A program made the position numbers and the translations under genes. A DNA stretch of 64,000 bases from Euptelea pleiosperma (Eukaryota > Streptophyta > Magnoliopsida > Ranunculales > Eupteleaceae): contig CM068544.1 of the NCBI GenBank assembly GCA_035048495.1, forward strand, positions 48,695,893-48,759,892, written 5' to 3'. Of this stretch, positions 1-9,666 are shown in pieces; position 1 is the first letter of the stretch, and each line of letters starts with the position of its first letter. Under the pieces are notes generated by a model. It did no database searches and had not been told where the DNA came from. It saw only the letters and a list, made by a program, of their open reading frames with translations.

Positions 1-130
1 CGGTCTGTAATTCCTCAACTTCTAAACCAGTCTACCACTATCGGAATGATTTGAATTTTTGTAAGGATGATCTCGTCACCATAGATCATCCTCACCAAAA
101 AGCAGCCAATGATTCATCTTCTACGTGGGC
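1..130. repeat. M3 MITE fragment at window edge
   Basis: The block containing CTTCTAAACCAGTCTAC, then GGAATG, then TTTGAATTTTTGT, then GATGATCTC, matches the inner part of the complete M3 element at 15524..15795. Only one side is present and the other lies outside the window. No coding potential is seen. Confidence 0.45.
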
Positions 131-449
131 ACGCCAAAATTGGTATAAAAAATGGGGGTCCCCCGTGCCCTACCTTTGAATTAAATATAGAATCTGCAAA
201 TGCCGTGCAGACTTTCACTTTGAACAGTCGGGTTTTTTCTTACCTCTTGGATGGATATCGTGGCTAATCCAGACCGTTTATTTGATAAGTGACGTCTTTG
301 GATAGGCACTGTGGAGAATCATGCCTTGTCTCCGTTTAGAAAATTTATTGCCTCCAACAAGTACCCAAGAAAACATCCAAACTAGGGCTGTTAATGGATT
401 GGGTTCAATCCAAATAGAAAAGTAATTTTCTAACCCAAGTTTAGTTTAA

Positions 450-1850
450 GGGTCTGTTTGGCAACCAGACACGGATTTTGAATTGGAAATAGAATTCTAG
501 GATTTGTGATTTATAAGAATTTGAATTCAAAGAATTGAAATTTCTTGTGTTTGGTTGCACCGTAGAAATTACTTAGAATTCCCAGTAAATTATAATTTTA
601 GCTGTTTGGACATCTAAGAGAATTAAAATTTCTATCCATCTACGTAAGAGAAATATAATCTCATGAACTTTGTGTTATAACGACTGCTATTTTTTTGTCA
701 TTCATCAATTAAATGTTATCGATGTTAATTTAAAAAACTTTTTTAAAAATAATAATTAAATTATTTTGATAATTTTTTGACTATGATTAACTTGTGTCAA
801 AATATCGATGGCTAAAGCTTAAGTGGCACACGAGGATACAAATACGTGCAGATGTCCATCATCAACACTACTGATGGACCACATTCTAATCGCGCCATGT
901 GGCACATTATAAAAGACAATAGACCGTAGTGATGTTTATCCCATCCCTAGGTGGACCTACATACTAAAAATCAAGTTGTTTAGTTATTTCTAACCTTTAG
1001 ATTTGAGTACCCCAAATAATACTAGATATCTCATAGTTAAAAATCAACCCATAAAAGACACGAATCCAATGGTTATAAATCACTAATACTGTATGGATAC
1101 CTACATACTAAAAATAAGGTTCGTTGGTTATTTATAAGCTTTGGATTTTCATACCCCAACTAATTATAGATATCCAATGGTTAACAATCAACCCATAAAA
1201 TACACCGATCCAACGGTTAGAAACATCCCTGAGTGGACTTACAAACTAAAATCAAGCCGATTAGTTATCTCTCAACTTGGATCTTTGTACCACCAACTAA
1301 TCTAATATATCCCACGGTTAAAAATCAACCCATAAAAGACATCAATTGAACGGTTACAAATTTGTAATCTGTTGATGATAGACCACAATGAGCCACGTGG
1401 CACATTAGTAGAGACCACGGAGCATATTGATGTTTGTCCCATCCATAGGTGGACCCACATGCTAAAAATTAGGCTGATTACAAATTTCTAACCTTTGGAT
1501 CTAAGTACCCCAAATAATACTAGCTATCACACGGTTAAGAATCAACCAAAAAAATACGTACACCAATCCAACGGTTTTAAATAACTAATCTTGCTGATTT
1601 TTTATTTATTGGTTCACCTAGGGATGAATATGAGAGTTGGAGCCCGATAAAAATTCTTTTGAATTTCTTCACCCGGAAATAGAATTCCAAGATTTAGAAG
1701 TTTCTTCACCCCCCTAAAACTTCTAATTGCGGGAAATTCACGGAATTAGAAATATAACTCCTGGAATTCGGTCCCCCCAAACACATAGATTTGTGATTCC
1801 AAGAATCATAAATCCAAATCTGGCTCAATTCCGGGTTACCAAACAGACTC
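450..1850. mobile_element. PIF/Harbinger-like non-autonomous element, 1.4 kb
   Basis: The left end reads GGGTCTGTTTGGCAACC and the right end is its near-complement, GGTTACCAAACAGACTC. Each is flanked by TAA (447..449 and 1851..1853), the 3-bp target duplication expected for PIF/Harbinger. Just inside both ends lie AGAATTC/GGAATTC-rich inverted sequences. No transposase is encoded. The middle (about 850-1640) is filled with M1-like core sequence in a diverged tandem arrangement. hAT ends of the CTGTTTGG type are an alternative, but the 3-bp duplication favours PIF. Confidence 0.68.
945..1640. repeat. Diverged tandem copies of an M1-like half-core
   Basis: The phrase CCTACATACTAAAAAT and its variants recur at about 956, 1099, 1239 and 1452. 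Each is followed by a TTGGATTT-like word, a CCCCAA-TAAT word and AAAATCAACCCATAAAA. The first three are spaced about 140 bp apart. A perfect G-box (GCCACGTGGC) lies at 1392..1401. The block sits inside the Harbinger-like element. Confidence 0.55.
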
Positions 1851-1989
1851 TAAGCTGAGTTAGAGTAGATTTACGAGTACGTGTCGTGGATAGGGAACCC
1901 CGAAGCAAAACGTTGCTTACATTTATGCCTACGCCCTAGAATGCACTCTTTCGACGTGAATGGGGAACCGTTGAAACGAACTTTGATCC

Positions 1990-2210
1990 TATACCTCCTA
2001 AAAACTACACGTGGTGCATTTTATTTGGTGATTTCTAGCCGTTCAATCTGAGTACACAAAAAATGCTTGATTCCAATGGCTAGAGTGCATAAAAGGCTCC
2101 ATGTGGCACTTGTCATACTCACGGATCGTGTGGATGTTCGGTTCACACATGGTGGATATACACACCAAAAATCAGCCTGATGGGTGGAGATGGCGGCAGC
2201 GGAGTGGCCA
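1990..2210. repeat. Fold-back MITE fragment (M1/M2-like)
   Basis: It contains CACGTGGTGCATTTTATTTG, TCTAGCCGTT and CACACCAAAAATCAGCCTGA, words shared with the element at 3950..4217 and with the M2 cores. Ends are not resolved. Confidence 0.4.
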
Positions 2211-2244
2211 AGAGGAGTGATGAACTTAAGAACATAGGCCTGGT

Positions 2245-2610
2245 GGTTACTAAGGGCGTCAACGGTTGGTTCCAGTTCAGTTCCTAAGATACCCAGAACC
2301 GGAACCAATATCATTTCTTATCAATTTCGATTCTTATAGGTCCTGGTTCTCAAAATGATGCATCTGGAAGCGGAATCGATTGTTTGGATCTGTTTGGTTC
2401 CTGTTCTGGTTCCGGGTACATCCATTCCAGCCTTGATAATATAACAATTTTTAACGTTCTATTCATATATCGGTTTGTTTCCAACATCGAACTACCTAGA
2501 ACCGGAACTGTTATTATCGATTCGATTTGATTCCGGTTCTTGCTTGGTCACTTCCCAAAAATGTAGAACTAGAACCGAGGTTTTGATTTGAGTTAAACGG
2601 GTACAAATTC
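2245..2610. repeat. Dispersed GGTTCC-rich repeat, copy 1
   Basis: A stretch rich in GGTTCC/GGAACC words begins at AAGGGCGTCAACGGTTGG and runs to about GAGTTAAACGGGTACAAA. It aligns over its whole length with 16515..16870, sharing TTCTCAAAATGATG, TTGATAATAT and CCAAAAAT-TAGAAC words. About 365 bp, with no protein and no clear target duplication. The element class is not determined. Confidence 0.55.
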
Positions 2611-3049
2611 GATCGTATCAAATCGACAGAGCAAGTGAACAAGAGACTCTCTAATCTTGTTATAGGGCGGGGCCAAATATAAAGGGCAGTGTCAACTCTA
2701 ATCCTGTTACAGGGCCAAATATGAAAAAGGGCATTGTAGTTTGTAAATCGGATGCAATGCACCCACTTGCCATGGTTTTGGGATTACACTCGATTGGTTG
2801 GTGGGGTGCAAATGAGTTGCTGTGCAAGTGGTTGCCAAGCCCTTGCATGCACTTAAAGAAAATGGATGCAACCATTTGCAACCCAAAAACTGTGGTAAGT
2901 GACTGCAATGCAACTTACCGCATTTGCATTGAAGTGCAGAATGCATCCCAGTGCAGCGAACCAAGGAGGGCCTACATGAATCATAAGGACCACCACAGAA
3001 ATTTGAAAGAACATCCAATGTTTTGAGACAATCTCTGATGAAAGACGTC
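2611..3049. other. Intergenic, no supported gene
   Basis: Short open frames on both strands overlap here (for example 2721..3026, +), but none resembles a known protein and none has splice or codon support. The sequence is locally rich in TGCA/TGCAA words. Confidence 0.5.
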
Positions 3050-3390
3050 CATCATCACAGTTCTTGATGGACCACTGTCTGGGCCACATGGTACACTCTT
3101 AGAGACCACTGACCGTTTGGATGTTGGTCCATCCCTAGGTATACATACAGACTGAAAATCAGCCTGATTAGTGATTTATAACTGTTGGATCGGAGTCTTT
3201 TTCATGTGTTGATTTTTAACCGTGGGATTTGAGCATTTTTGGGGTACTTATATTAGAGCTGATATTTGGGCTGTAGGTCCACCTGTAGTTCTGTAGATGG
3301 GCCAAACATCCATACGATCAGTGGTCTCTAAAGATATGATAAAGGTTGGCCCATAAGAAACTCCACGTATAGAACATCAAAGGTTTTCCT
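3050..3390. mobile_element. M1 fold-back MITE, diverged copy
   Basis: It carries the M1 order of words: GGCCACATGGTACACTC, GACCGTTTGGATGTTG, ATCCCTAGGT, AATCAGCCTGATTAGTGAT, TTGATTTTTAACCGTGGG, GAGCATTTTTGGGGTAC, GTAGGTCCACC, CCAAACATCCATACGATCAG. The right arm decays after the last word. No duplication could be read. Confidence 0.6.
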
Positions 3391-3521
3391 AAAAAAAGAA
3401 TGGGCTGCACATATCGCAGCCTACAGCCCACGGCCCACATCTGTGCCCACAACCACAACCCGACCAACCCAACTCATGGAGCTTTGTGTCCACATGGAGA
3501 GCGGACGTGAGAAATCAAGAC

Positions 3522-3877
3522 CATGGTTTTAAAAACGGCCGTTTAAACGGTAACGCCCCAAGCCCGTTTCCGTTTAAACCAGTTTTATCGGTTTTGAAAA
3601 AAACGGCCGTTAAAATCGTTTAAACGGCCGTTAAAACCGTTAAAATCCGTTTTTTTTTTTAATTTTCAAATTTCAAAATTTGAATTTCAGAGCCACTTTT
3701 TCCGTTTTTTTCCGTTAAAATCGTTAAAACCCCGTTAAAATCCGTTTAATTCCGTTTTTCCCATTTTTTTCCATTTTTCCCCTGACCGTTTCAATCCGTT
3801 TTAACGGCTGTTTAAACGGTTTAAACAGTAACGCCCCCAGTCCGTTTAACCGTTAAAACGGCCTCCTTTAAACCTTG
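3522..3877. mobile_element. H1 hAT-type fold-back MITE, copy 1
   Basis: The ends are CATGGTTTTAAAA and TTTAAACCTTG (inverted: CAAGGTTTAAA), bounded by a perfect 8-bp duplication ATCAAGAC at 3514..3521 and 3878..3885. The interior is almost wholly made of CCGTTAAAA / CCGTTTAAACGG words. The 8-bp duplication and CA..TG ends are those of hAT transposons. It encodes no protein. Confidence 0.75.
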
Positions 3878-3949
3878 ATCAAGACATCACCTATTGGATT
3901 GGCCACGTGGATTGTGTCGTCGACCATATCGTGCTTATAAACCGAAAAA

Positions 3950-4217
3950 AATTTGATTTGCAAATTGCAGTGTAGTTTTTACAAAAAAAAAATGCCACGT
4001 GGTACATTTTATTTGGGGCCACTAGCCGCATGGATGTTTGACCTTCCCCTTGCTCGATACATACAGAAAAATCGGCCTGATTGGTCATATCTACATGTTG
4101 GATTTTCGCACTTTTTAAGTAATGATTCTGGCCGTCGGATTCAAGCATATTTTTAGGTATTAAATCCAACGGCTAGAAAACATCAAACAGGCTGATTTTT
4201 GGTGGGTATATCCACCG
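3950..4217. repeat. Fold-back MITE, M1/M2-related
   Basis: It contains GCCACGTGGTACATTTTATT, CATGGATGTTTGACC, AAAATCGGCCTGATTGGTCA and, inverted, AACAGGCTGATTTTTGG and TATATCCACC. The two halves are complementary across about 4100. The right end is overlapped or cut by the T6 element at 4218. Confidence 0.5.
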
Positions 4218-4560
4218 CTTAGTTAGTAAATTCTCAGATTATTCATGAATAATTTGCGAACCTCTAAATTATTTAAAAAAACGAACCGATAACATCGTAT
4301 TCAAAGGTTTGAAAAATTAGAGTATTTTTTATCAAATAATTCACGAACTTTACTGAATTATTTCTGGATTATTCAATTTTGAACATGAAAAATCATTTTA
4401 TAAGACAAAAAAGTTGACAATATTTTACTTTTTTTTCGTTTAATTTGATTTTTTATATTTTTTTTGCAAACTTTTTAATGCATTTTTTTAATGACAACCT
4501 GAATTGTACTCGAACATTTCTCATAGCATATTTTCACTTTACTCCGAATTACAACCAAGG
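4218..4560. mobile_element. T6 hAT-like MITE, copy 1
   Basis: The left end is CTTAGTTAGTAAATTCTC and the order of internal words matches the copies at 38518..38847 and (reversed) 10474..10752. Flanks ATCCACCG and ATCCACGA are a weak 8-bp match (6/8), so the exact right end is uncertain. Confidence 0.55.
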
Positions 4561-4768
4561 ATCCACGAGAGGCGGGGAAACTGGCTGTTCTTTGATGCAG
4601 AAGTCCCTCAAATTGCAACATAATAGACTTGTGCGGGCTCAGTTGCCACTGAATGTCTACCAATTTGCCTGCCGATGCGAGCAAATAAAGTCTCCCCCTT
4701 TCGCTTGGACAACATTTATCCAGCAATTTAAGCTTGGTGGGCAAATTTTATTTTCTCATCAAAAAATG

Positions 4769-4776
<8 letters not shown>

Positions 4777-4806
<30 letters not shown>
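4777..4806. repeat. (GA)n microsatellite
   Basis: An uninterrupted GA dinucleotide run of about 15 units, preceded by an A-rich stretch. Confidence 0.9.
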
Positions 4807-4808
<2 letters not shown>

Positions 4809-5397
4809 CACACACTAATCATATCATTTGGATGAGAAAATTGAGAGTGAACCTAAGTACCTCACGATCGATGATGTATCCGATGTGTCTGACTTCGAAT
4901 GTAGAGTTAGAGAGGACTCTGTTTGGAAAGCGTGGGTTACTGGGGAGCTACTAAATCTAAGTCTGTTTTGATTTCATCTACCATTTCGGTGAGGGCTGAA
5001 ATCGAAATTTTGTGTGATACTATGAAAAAGTTCGAAATTGATATTTTCTCATTCTCTGTTTTTTCGGTTTATTTCGACAAAATTGTAGAATCTTAACGTG
5101 GAACTTCAATGAAAGTTATACGATTTCTCTTTTCATTTTTTGGCGGGAAGAGGATATGTTTGGTTACAACTTGTACTTGCTAGAACAGAGGCAAAAGTCA
5201 CTTTCGGAACTATATTGATGCAATTACCTGTTTCATAGACCTAGAGTTGGCCCCTGACGAAATGGTCTAGATGGGTCTAGATGGTTAGAGTTTTGGATCG
5301 TAGTCTCATTTGCTTGCATAATGGGGAATCCGTTGATTATTTCCCTTCTTTTTTTAGTGCATATACGCGTGGATTATTGGTCAGGGTTACTCAGGAA
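4807..5397. other. Intergenic, nothing recognised
   Basis: There is no open frame of note beyond the tail of a chance 169-codon frame (4445..4954) that runs through the T6 element and the GA repeat. No repeat shared with the rest of the window was seen. Confidence 0.45.
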
Positions 5398-5406
5398 GTT
5401 TGGGGG

Positions 5407-5789
5407 GAATAAGACTTGCCTGACCACCCGGGGTCAGATAGCTTACCTGACCATCCACAATATATGCCATGTGGCCATTTATTAGAGGACACTGATCGTA
5501 TAGATGTTTGACCAATCCGTATGTAGACCTACAAACCAAAAATCGGCTTGATTAGTGATTTCAAACCTTTGGAACTTTGTACGGAAATAATGGTAAATAA
5601 TGCTCAAATTCCTATGGTTAAAATCAACAAATGAAAATGACTTCAACTAACACTTAGAAAACACTGATCAGGTTGATTTTGTGTTTGTAGGTCCACCTAG
5701 GGATTGGACAAACATCTATAAGGCCAGTGTCCTCGAATAAATAAATTGCCACGTGGCTTTTATTGTGGGTGGTCAGGCAAGTCTTACCC
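5407..5789. mobile_element. M1a fold-back MITE, complete, 383 bp
   Basis: The ends are GAATAAGACTTGCCTGACC and its inverse GGTCAGGCAAGTCTTACCC. A perfect 9-bp duplication GTTTGGGGG flanks it (5398..5406 and 5790..5798). The inner core has CAAAAATCGGCTTGATTAG on the left and the inverse TGATCAGGTTGATTTTG on the right, and a G-box GCCACGTGGC at 5748..5757. A 9-bp duplication indicates Mutator-type mobilisation. No coding capacity. Confidence 0.8.
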
Positions 5790-5819
5790 GTTTGGGGGTG
5801 TCTTGAGGTGCTCCTAGTC

Positions 5820-6010
5820 ATGAACTAAGGAATTATTTGGGTTATAACGGTCCCCTTTAAACGTTGGATTAAACCATTGGTATAGTTTTGGGACAAGTTG
5901 TACGAGGAAGTGTATCTCTTTTGAAGATTGTTTTCAAATGGGTCGATCTGGTTAGTAGAAGGAGGAATTAGTGATGGGGTTTTGGTGGGTTGTTGTTTTT
6001 CTCTTTTTTG
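5820..6010 (+). repeat. LINE-like 3' fragment
   Basis: The words TGTACGAGGAAG, AAATGGGTCGATCTGGTTAG and GGAGGAATTAG align with the tail of the LINE remnant at 44680..45330 (TATACGAGGAAG, AAATGAACCGACTTGGTTAG, GGAGGGATTAG). No open frame remains. Confidence 0.45.
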
Positions 6011-6085
6011 TTGGAAGAATCCATTGATGGATCACGTCTACGTTCACCCCTGATTAAACGATAAGTTCACAACCGTGAATGTTAG

Positions 6086-6404
6086 GAGTCGATCTTTGCT
6101 GACTGATTACACTATGAGCCACATGGCTCACTCCTAAAGACCATTGACCGAATGGATGTTTGGCCCATCCATAGGTGGACCTATATACCAAATTAAAATT
6201 CAGCCTGATTAGTGATTTATAACCTTTGGATCTGTGTACTCTAATTTAAAAATGAGCCATGAAAAATACTCTATTCCAACGGTTAGAAATCACTGATCAG
6301 ACCATTTTTCATACGTAAGATCCACCTAGCGATGGTCAAACATCTAGACGGTCAGTGGTCTCTATGTGCTGCTCATACTGCTGTCCGTCATCAAAGATTT
6401 AGTA
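6086..6404. mobile_element. M1 fold-back MITE, diverged
   Basis: The left end is GAGTCGATCTTTGCTGAC and the right arm reads GTCCGTCATCAAAGATT. It has the M1 core words TCAGCCTGATTAGTGATTTA and, inverted, AGAAATCACTGATCAG, plus CGGTCAGTGGTCTCT. Target duplication not resolved. Confidence 0.6.
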
Positions 6405-6419
6405 GAGACTACAGGTTAT

Positions 6420-7125
6420 TTAATTGGTCGTGATGTAACAAAATATTTTTATATCGTGATGTAACAAAATATTCTTTTATGGTCGTGATGTAATAAAATA
6501 TACCTGACGCCTTTTGGCCTCAGCTATAGCCATTTTTATTATGGATGTTTAGCGCACCGCTTGGTAGACATGGGTCGGGCTCAGTTGACAGATCTAAAGT
6601 GACAGAAAAATGACAGGGACACAATATAAGCCACATGGCACATTGTTACAGGACTCGGACCGTATGGATGTTTGTCCTATCCTATGGTGGACCTACAAAC
6701 CAAAAATCAGCCTGATTAGTGATTTATAGGCTTTGTATTGGACTTATTTTTATGGGCTGATCTCAACTGTGGGAATTTCAGCAGTATCTGAGGTACAAAG
6801 ATGCAACACTTATAAATCACTATTCAGGCTGATTCTTGGTTTGTAGGTCTACCATGGGATAGGGCAGACATCCGTACGGTCAGAGTCCTGTAACAGGGTG
6901 CCACCTGTCTTATTTTTTTTGTCCATGTGAATTTACCTGTCATTTTAGATCTGTCAACGGAGCCCGACCCGGTAGACATTTACCAAAAATCAGCTTGTTG
7001 GATGGGTTTTAGTACTAAAAGAAAAGGTTGAATCCAACGGCTAGAATCACGTCTTAAAAAGTAGAAAATTTAGTGGCTAGAGATTATGGATCAAGTTGAT
7101 TTTTTGTGTGTATACCGACAAATGA
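6420..7125. mobile_element. M2 fold-back element interrupted by an M1c element
   Basis: The left side has TCGTGATGTAACAAAATATT (imperfectly repeated) and ATGGATGTTTAGCGCACC. After the inserted element at 6572..6970 the M2 sequence resumes with TTTACCAAAAATCAGCTTG and TTAGTACTAAAAG, then GAATCCAACGGCTAGAATCA. The right end is missing, replaced by the M1d element that begins at 7126. Confidence 0.6.
6572..6970. mobile_element. M1c fold-back MITE, complete, 399 bp
   Basis: The ends are GGGTCGGGCTCAGTTGACAG and the inverse CTGTCAACGGAGCCCGACCC. A perfect 9-bp duplication GGTAGACAT lies at 6563..6571 and 6971..6979. It is inserted in an M2 element whose continuity is restored if the insert and one GGTAGACAT are removed. 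The core is the M1 type (CAAAAATCAGCCTGATTAG and its inverse). Confidence 0.82.
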
Positions 7126-7479
7126 GAGTAAAACTTTGATGACAGGGCCCAATATGAGCCACGTGGCACACTCTTAGAAGACTGACCGTGTGGATGTTTT
7201 TCAATGGAAAAATGGACCTACAAACCAAAAATCAGCTTGATTAGTGATTTCAAACCTTTGGATATTTGTACCTCAAATAATGGTCTATAATGCTCAAATT
7301 CCCACGGTTAAAATGAACCCATGAAAGTAATTCCAATCCAACGCATAGAAATCACTAATCGCTCTATTTTTAGTTTGTAGGTCTACGGTCTACCTAGGGA
7401 TTGGCCAAACATCCACATGGTCAGAGTCCTCTAAGATTGTGCCACGTGGCTCATGCGCCCTGTCATCAAAGTTTTGATC
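7126..7479. mobile_element. M1d fold-back MITE, 354 bp
   Basis: The ends are GAGTAAAACTTTGATGACAG and CTGTCATCAAAGTTTTGATC. Flanks GACAAATGA and CACAAAGGG match at 6 of 9 positions. Both arms keep a perfect G-box (7158..7167 and 7441..7450). The right end lies 243 bp before the PNGase A start codon, so this element forms part of that gene's upstream region. Confidence 0.72.
7441..7450. promoter_or_regulatory. G-box (GCCACGTGGC) upstream of PNGase A
   Basis: A perfect 10-bp palindromic G-box lies 273 bp before the start codon, inside the right arm of the M1d element. A partner site is at 7158..7167. CACGTG cores bind plant bZIP and bHLH factors. Whether these sites act on this gene is inference. 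Confidence 0.4.
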
Positions 7480-7722
7480 CACAAAGGGTCGGCTAAACTA
7501 AACATACATGCATGCTTCAATGGGCCCAGAGGGCAGCTCGATGAGTAACAAGAATATACTATAGCTTCGTTCATCTTTTATCTATTTTATTTTCCTTTAA
7601 ACAGAAAAAGTCAACCACCAGGTTACCGTGTGATATTTGACTAAATTAGATCAACTATTTCCCTCGTCCTCAACGGACGAACTCGTTAACTCATCAGTAC
7701 TGCCAATCATAACCGATCAAAA

Positions 7723-9666
7723 ATGTGTTATTCTCCATCTTCCTCTGTCGTCTTTCTCCTCCTTGTCTTCCTCTGTTTCAGCCATCTCTCCTCGTCTTAC
7801 CCTCTTCCTGACCGTTACTTCAAGTCTGTACCAACTTCTCTCCGTCAGAACGTGTCGGACGAGTACTTGGAGCTAGCAAAACCTCTCCCGTCCGACCCAC
7901 TAACCCCCTCCTGCTCTCTCCTCATCCTCCAGGAGGACTTCGGCGACACCATTGGATCACCCCCGGTTTCCGTCCGCTACTCTCCACCGTCCGATTGCCC
8001 CGGCCCATGGACCTATGTCGTCCTCGACTTCCACGTTTCTTGTCAGGGCGAGCAGTACGACCGGATCGCTGGAATCTGGCTCGATGGCGTCGAGATTCTT
8101 CGAACCAGCACCGCCGAGCCTACAGAATCTGGAATCTTCTGGAAGGTTCGTAAGGACGTTACCAGGTACTCTTCTCTGTTCGTCCGGTCTAATGTCACAC
8201 TAACAATGATGCTCGAAAACATCGTTAACGACGTTTTCACCGGCATTTACCACGTTAACGTCTCTTTGCTATATTACGGAGAGAACGAAGCTAAGGACCT
8301 GAGGTTTAACAGAAAATTAGGGTTTGTAACTGAAAAAACTATCCATAGGATTCATGGAGAGGGAAAGTTTGGATCCAAAGAGGAAGATTTTGCCGTTGCA
8401 GTTGTTGAGAACTCTGAGGCGGGATTAGGGCTTCAATCTGAAAATATTGAGAGAAAATTAGGGTTTATAACTAATAAAGAACCTGGTGGTAGGTTGAAGA
8501 AAGGGCAAAAGTCAGGGCTTTTGTCTGAAAAACCTGCAGATTTGATTATCCCGATTTCAGATGATGGCGATGAGGGGTTCTGGTTTCGAATTCAGAACGA
8601 ATCGGATGTGCATTCGAAGGGGATTCAGATTCCCCTTAATACTCACAGAGCTGTTTTGGAGATTTATCTGTCGTTTCATGGGGACGATGAGTTCTGGTAC
8701 TCGAACCCTCCGGATTCTTACATCAAACTGAACAATTTGACTACAGGGCGAGGAAATGGAGCTTTTCGTCAGGTTTTTGTGACGATCGATGGGGTTTTCG
8801 TAGGGTCTGTTGTGCCCTTTCCAGTTATATTTACAGGAGGGATCAACCCATTGTTTTGGGAACCTGTTGTGGCAATCGGGGCATTTAACCTTCCTTCTTA
8901 CGACCTTGATTTGACTCCCTTTCTTGGGTTTCTTTTAGATGGGAAGAACCACTTGTTCGAACTTGGAGTAACTGATAGTATTCCCTTTTGGCTTGTAGAT
9001 GCGAATCTGCACCTCTGGTTAGATCCCAACTCGCCTGCTGTCAAGGCTAACACTGTTCTATACCAAACCCCTCCTCTTTCTTTGAAACGAGATTCAAAAT
9101 TCGAAAACCTAGACGGGTCATTCAAGATTGAAGCAAAGAGAAAGACTCAATTCTCTGGTTGGGTTAATTCATCAGCAGGGAACTTCACCACTCATGTCTC
9201 ACAGGAATTCAAGTTTGAGAATTCAATTAAGTTCAAGAGAGAAGGACAGTTTAAGGAAGTCAAACAAAAGATCAAGTCGAAGACAGAAGTAAGGGTAGAA
9301 TCTGATACAGGGAGCTTGCTCACTCGATCAACCTTCAAGAGGAAATACCCTCTAAACATTGTTACTTCAACTCTACCCGGATCGGAGAATAATACATATT
9401 TAACGATCACAAACGTCTCTCATGCCATGAATGTGAAATCTTCTCTTACTTTGCCCAGTGGTGATTTTTCGAGCTCTGTTTCTAACGATCAGGTTTCTGG
9501 GGGTTGGATGGTAGTCCAAGATCACTCTGTTCTCTCTGGTACGGCAGACACTCGCCAAACTCTCAGTTATAAGGATGAGGAAGGTTGCTACTCCCGAACT
9601 GTCACTGCAAGCGATGGAAAGCTTTTGGAAGATAATTCGACCATTATTTGTGCTCCATCCTCCTAA
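7723..9666 (+). CDS. Peptide-N4-(N-acetyl-beta-glucosaminyl)asparagine amidase A
   Basis: A single-exon gene for 647 residues, a typical length for plant acidic PNGase A precursors. Family members cleave the bond between asparagine and the proximal GlcNAc of N-glycans, converting Asn to Asp, and act in the secretory or vacuolar/apoplastic space. The N-terminus (about residues 1-25, with VVFLLLVFLCF) is a clear signal peptide. The body has the family's N-terminal block (GSPPVSVRYSPPSDCPGPW), DFHVSCQGEQYDRIAGIWLD, and the central GGINPLFWEPVVAIGAFNLP and LDLTPFLGFLLDGKNH stretches. Many N-glycosylation sequons are present (NVT, NVS, NES, NLT, NSS, NFT, NNT, NST), as expected of a secreted protein. 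The almond enzyme is processed into two chains; no cleavage site is inferred here. Start: the first ATG of the frame, just before the signal peptide. Its near upstream region contains an M1d MITE. Identification is firm; substrate is by family. Confidence 0.93.
   Translation: MCYSPSSSVVFLLLVFLCFSHLSSSYPLPDRYFKSVPTSLRQNVSDEYLELAKPLPSDPLTPSCSLLILQEDFGDTIGSPPVSVRYSPPSDCPGPWTYVVLDFHVSCQGEQYDRIAGIWLDGVEILRTSTAEPTESGIFWKVRKDVTRYSSLFVRSNVTLTMMLENIVNDVFTGIYHVNVSLLYYGENEAKDLRFNRKLGFVTEKTIHRIHGEGKFGSKEEDFAVAVVENSEAGLGLQSENIERKLGFITNKEPGGRLKKGQKSGLLSEKPADLIIPISDDGDEGFWFRIQNESDVHSKGIQIPLNTHRAVLEIYLSFHGDDEFWYSNPPDSYIKLNNLTTGRGNGAFRQVFVTIDGVFVGSVVPFPVIFTGGINPLFWEPVVAIGAFNLPSYDLDLTPFLGFLLDGKNHLFELGVTDSIPFWLVDANLHLWLDPNSPAVKANTVLYQTPPLSLKRDSKFENLDGSFKIEAKRKTQFSGWVNSSAGNFTTHVSQEFKFENSIKFKREGQFKEVKQKIKSKTEVRVESDTGSLLTRSTFKRKYPLNIVTSTLPGSENNTYLTITNVSHAMNVKSSLTLPSGDFSSSVSNDQVSGGWMVVQDHSVLSGTADTRQTLSYKDEEGCYSRTVTASDGKLLEDNSTIICAPSS

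Noticed and set aside
2721..3026. Overlapping ~100-codon frames on both strands
   Set aside because: No homology, no splice or codon support; overlapping frames arise from TGCA-rich sequence.
4445..4954. 169-codon open frame (+)
   Set aside because: It runs through the T6 MITE and the GA microsatellite (giving an alternating Arg/Glu run) and has no homology.
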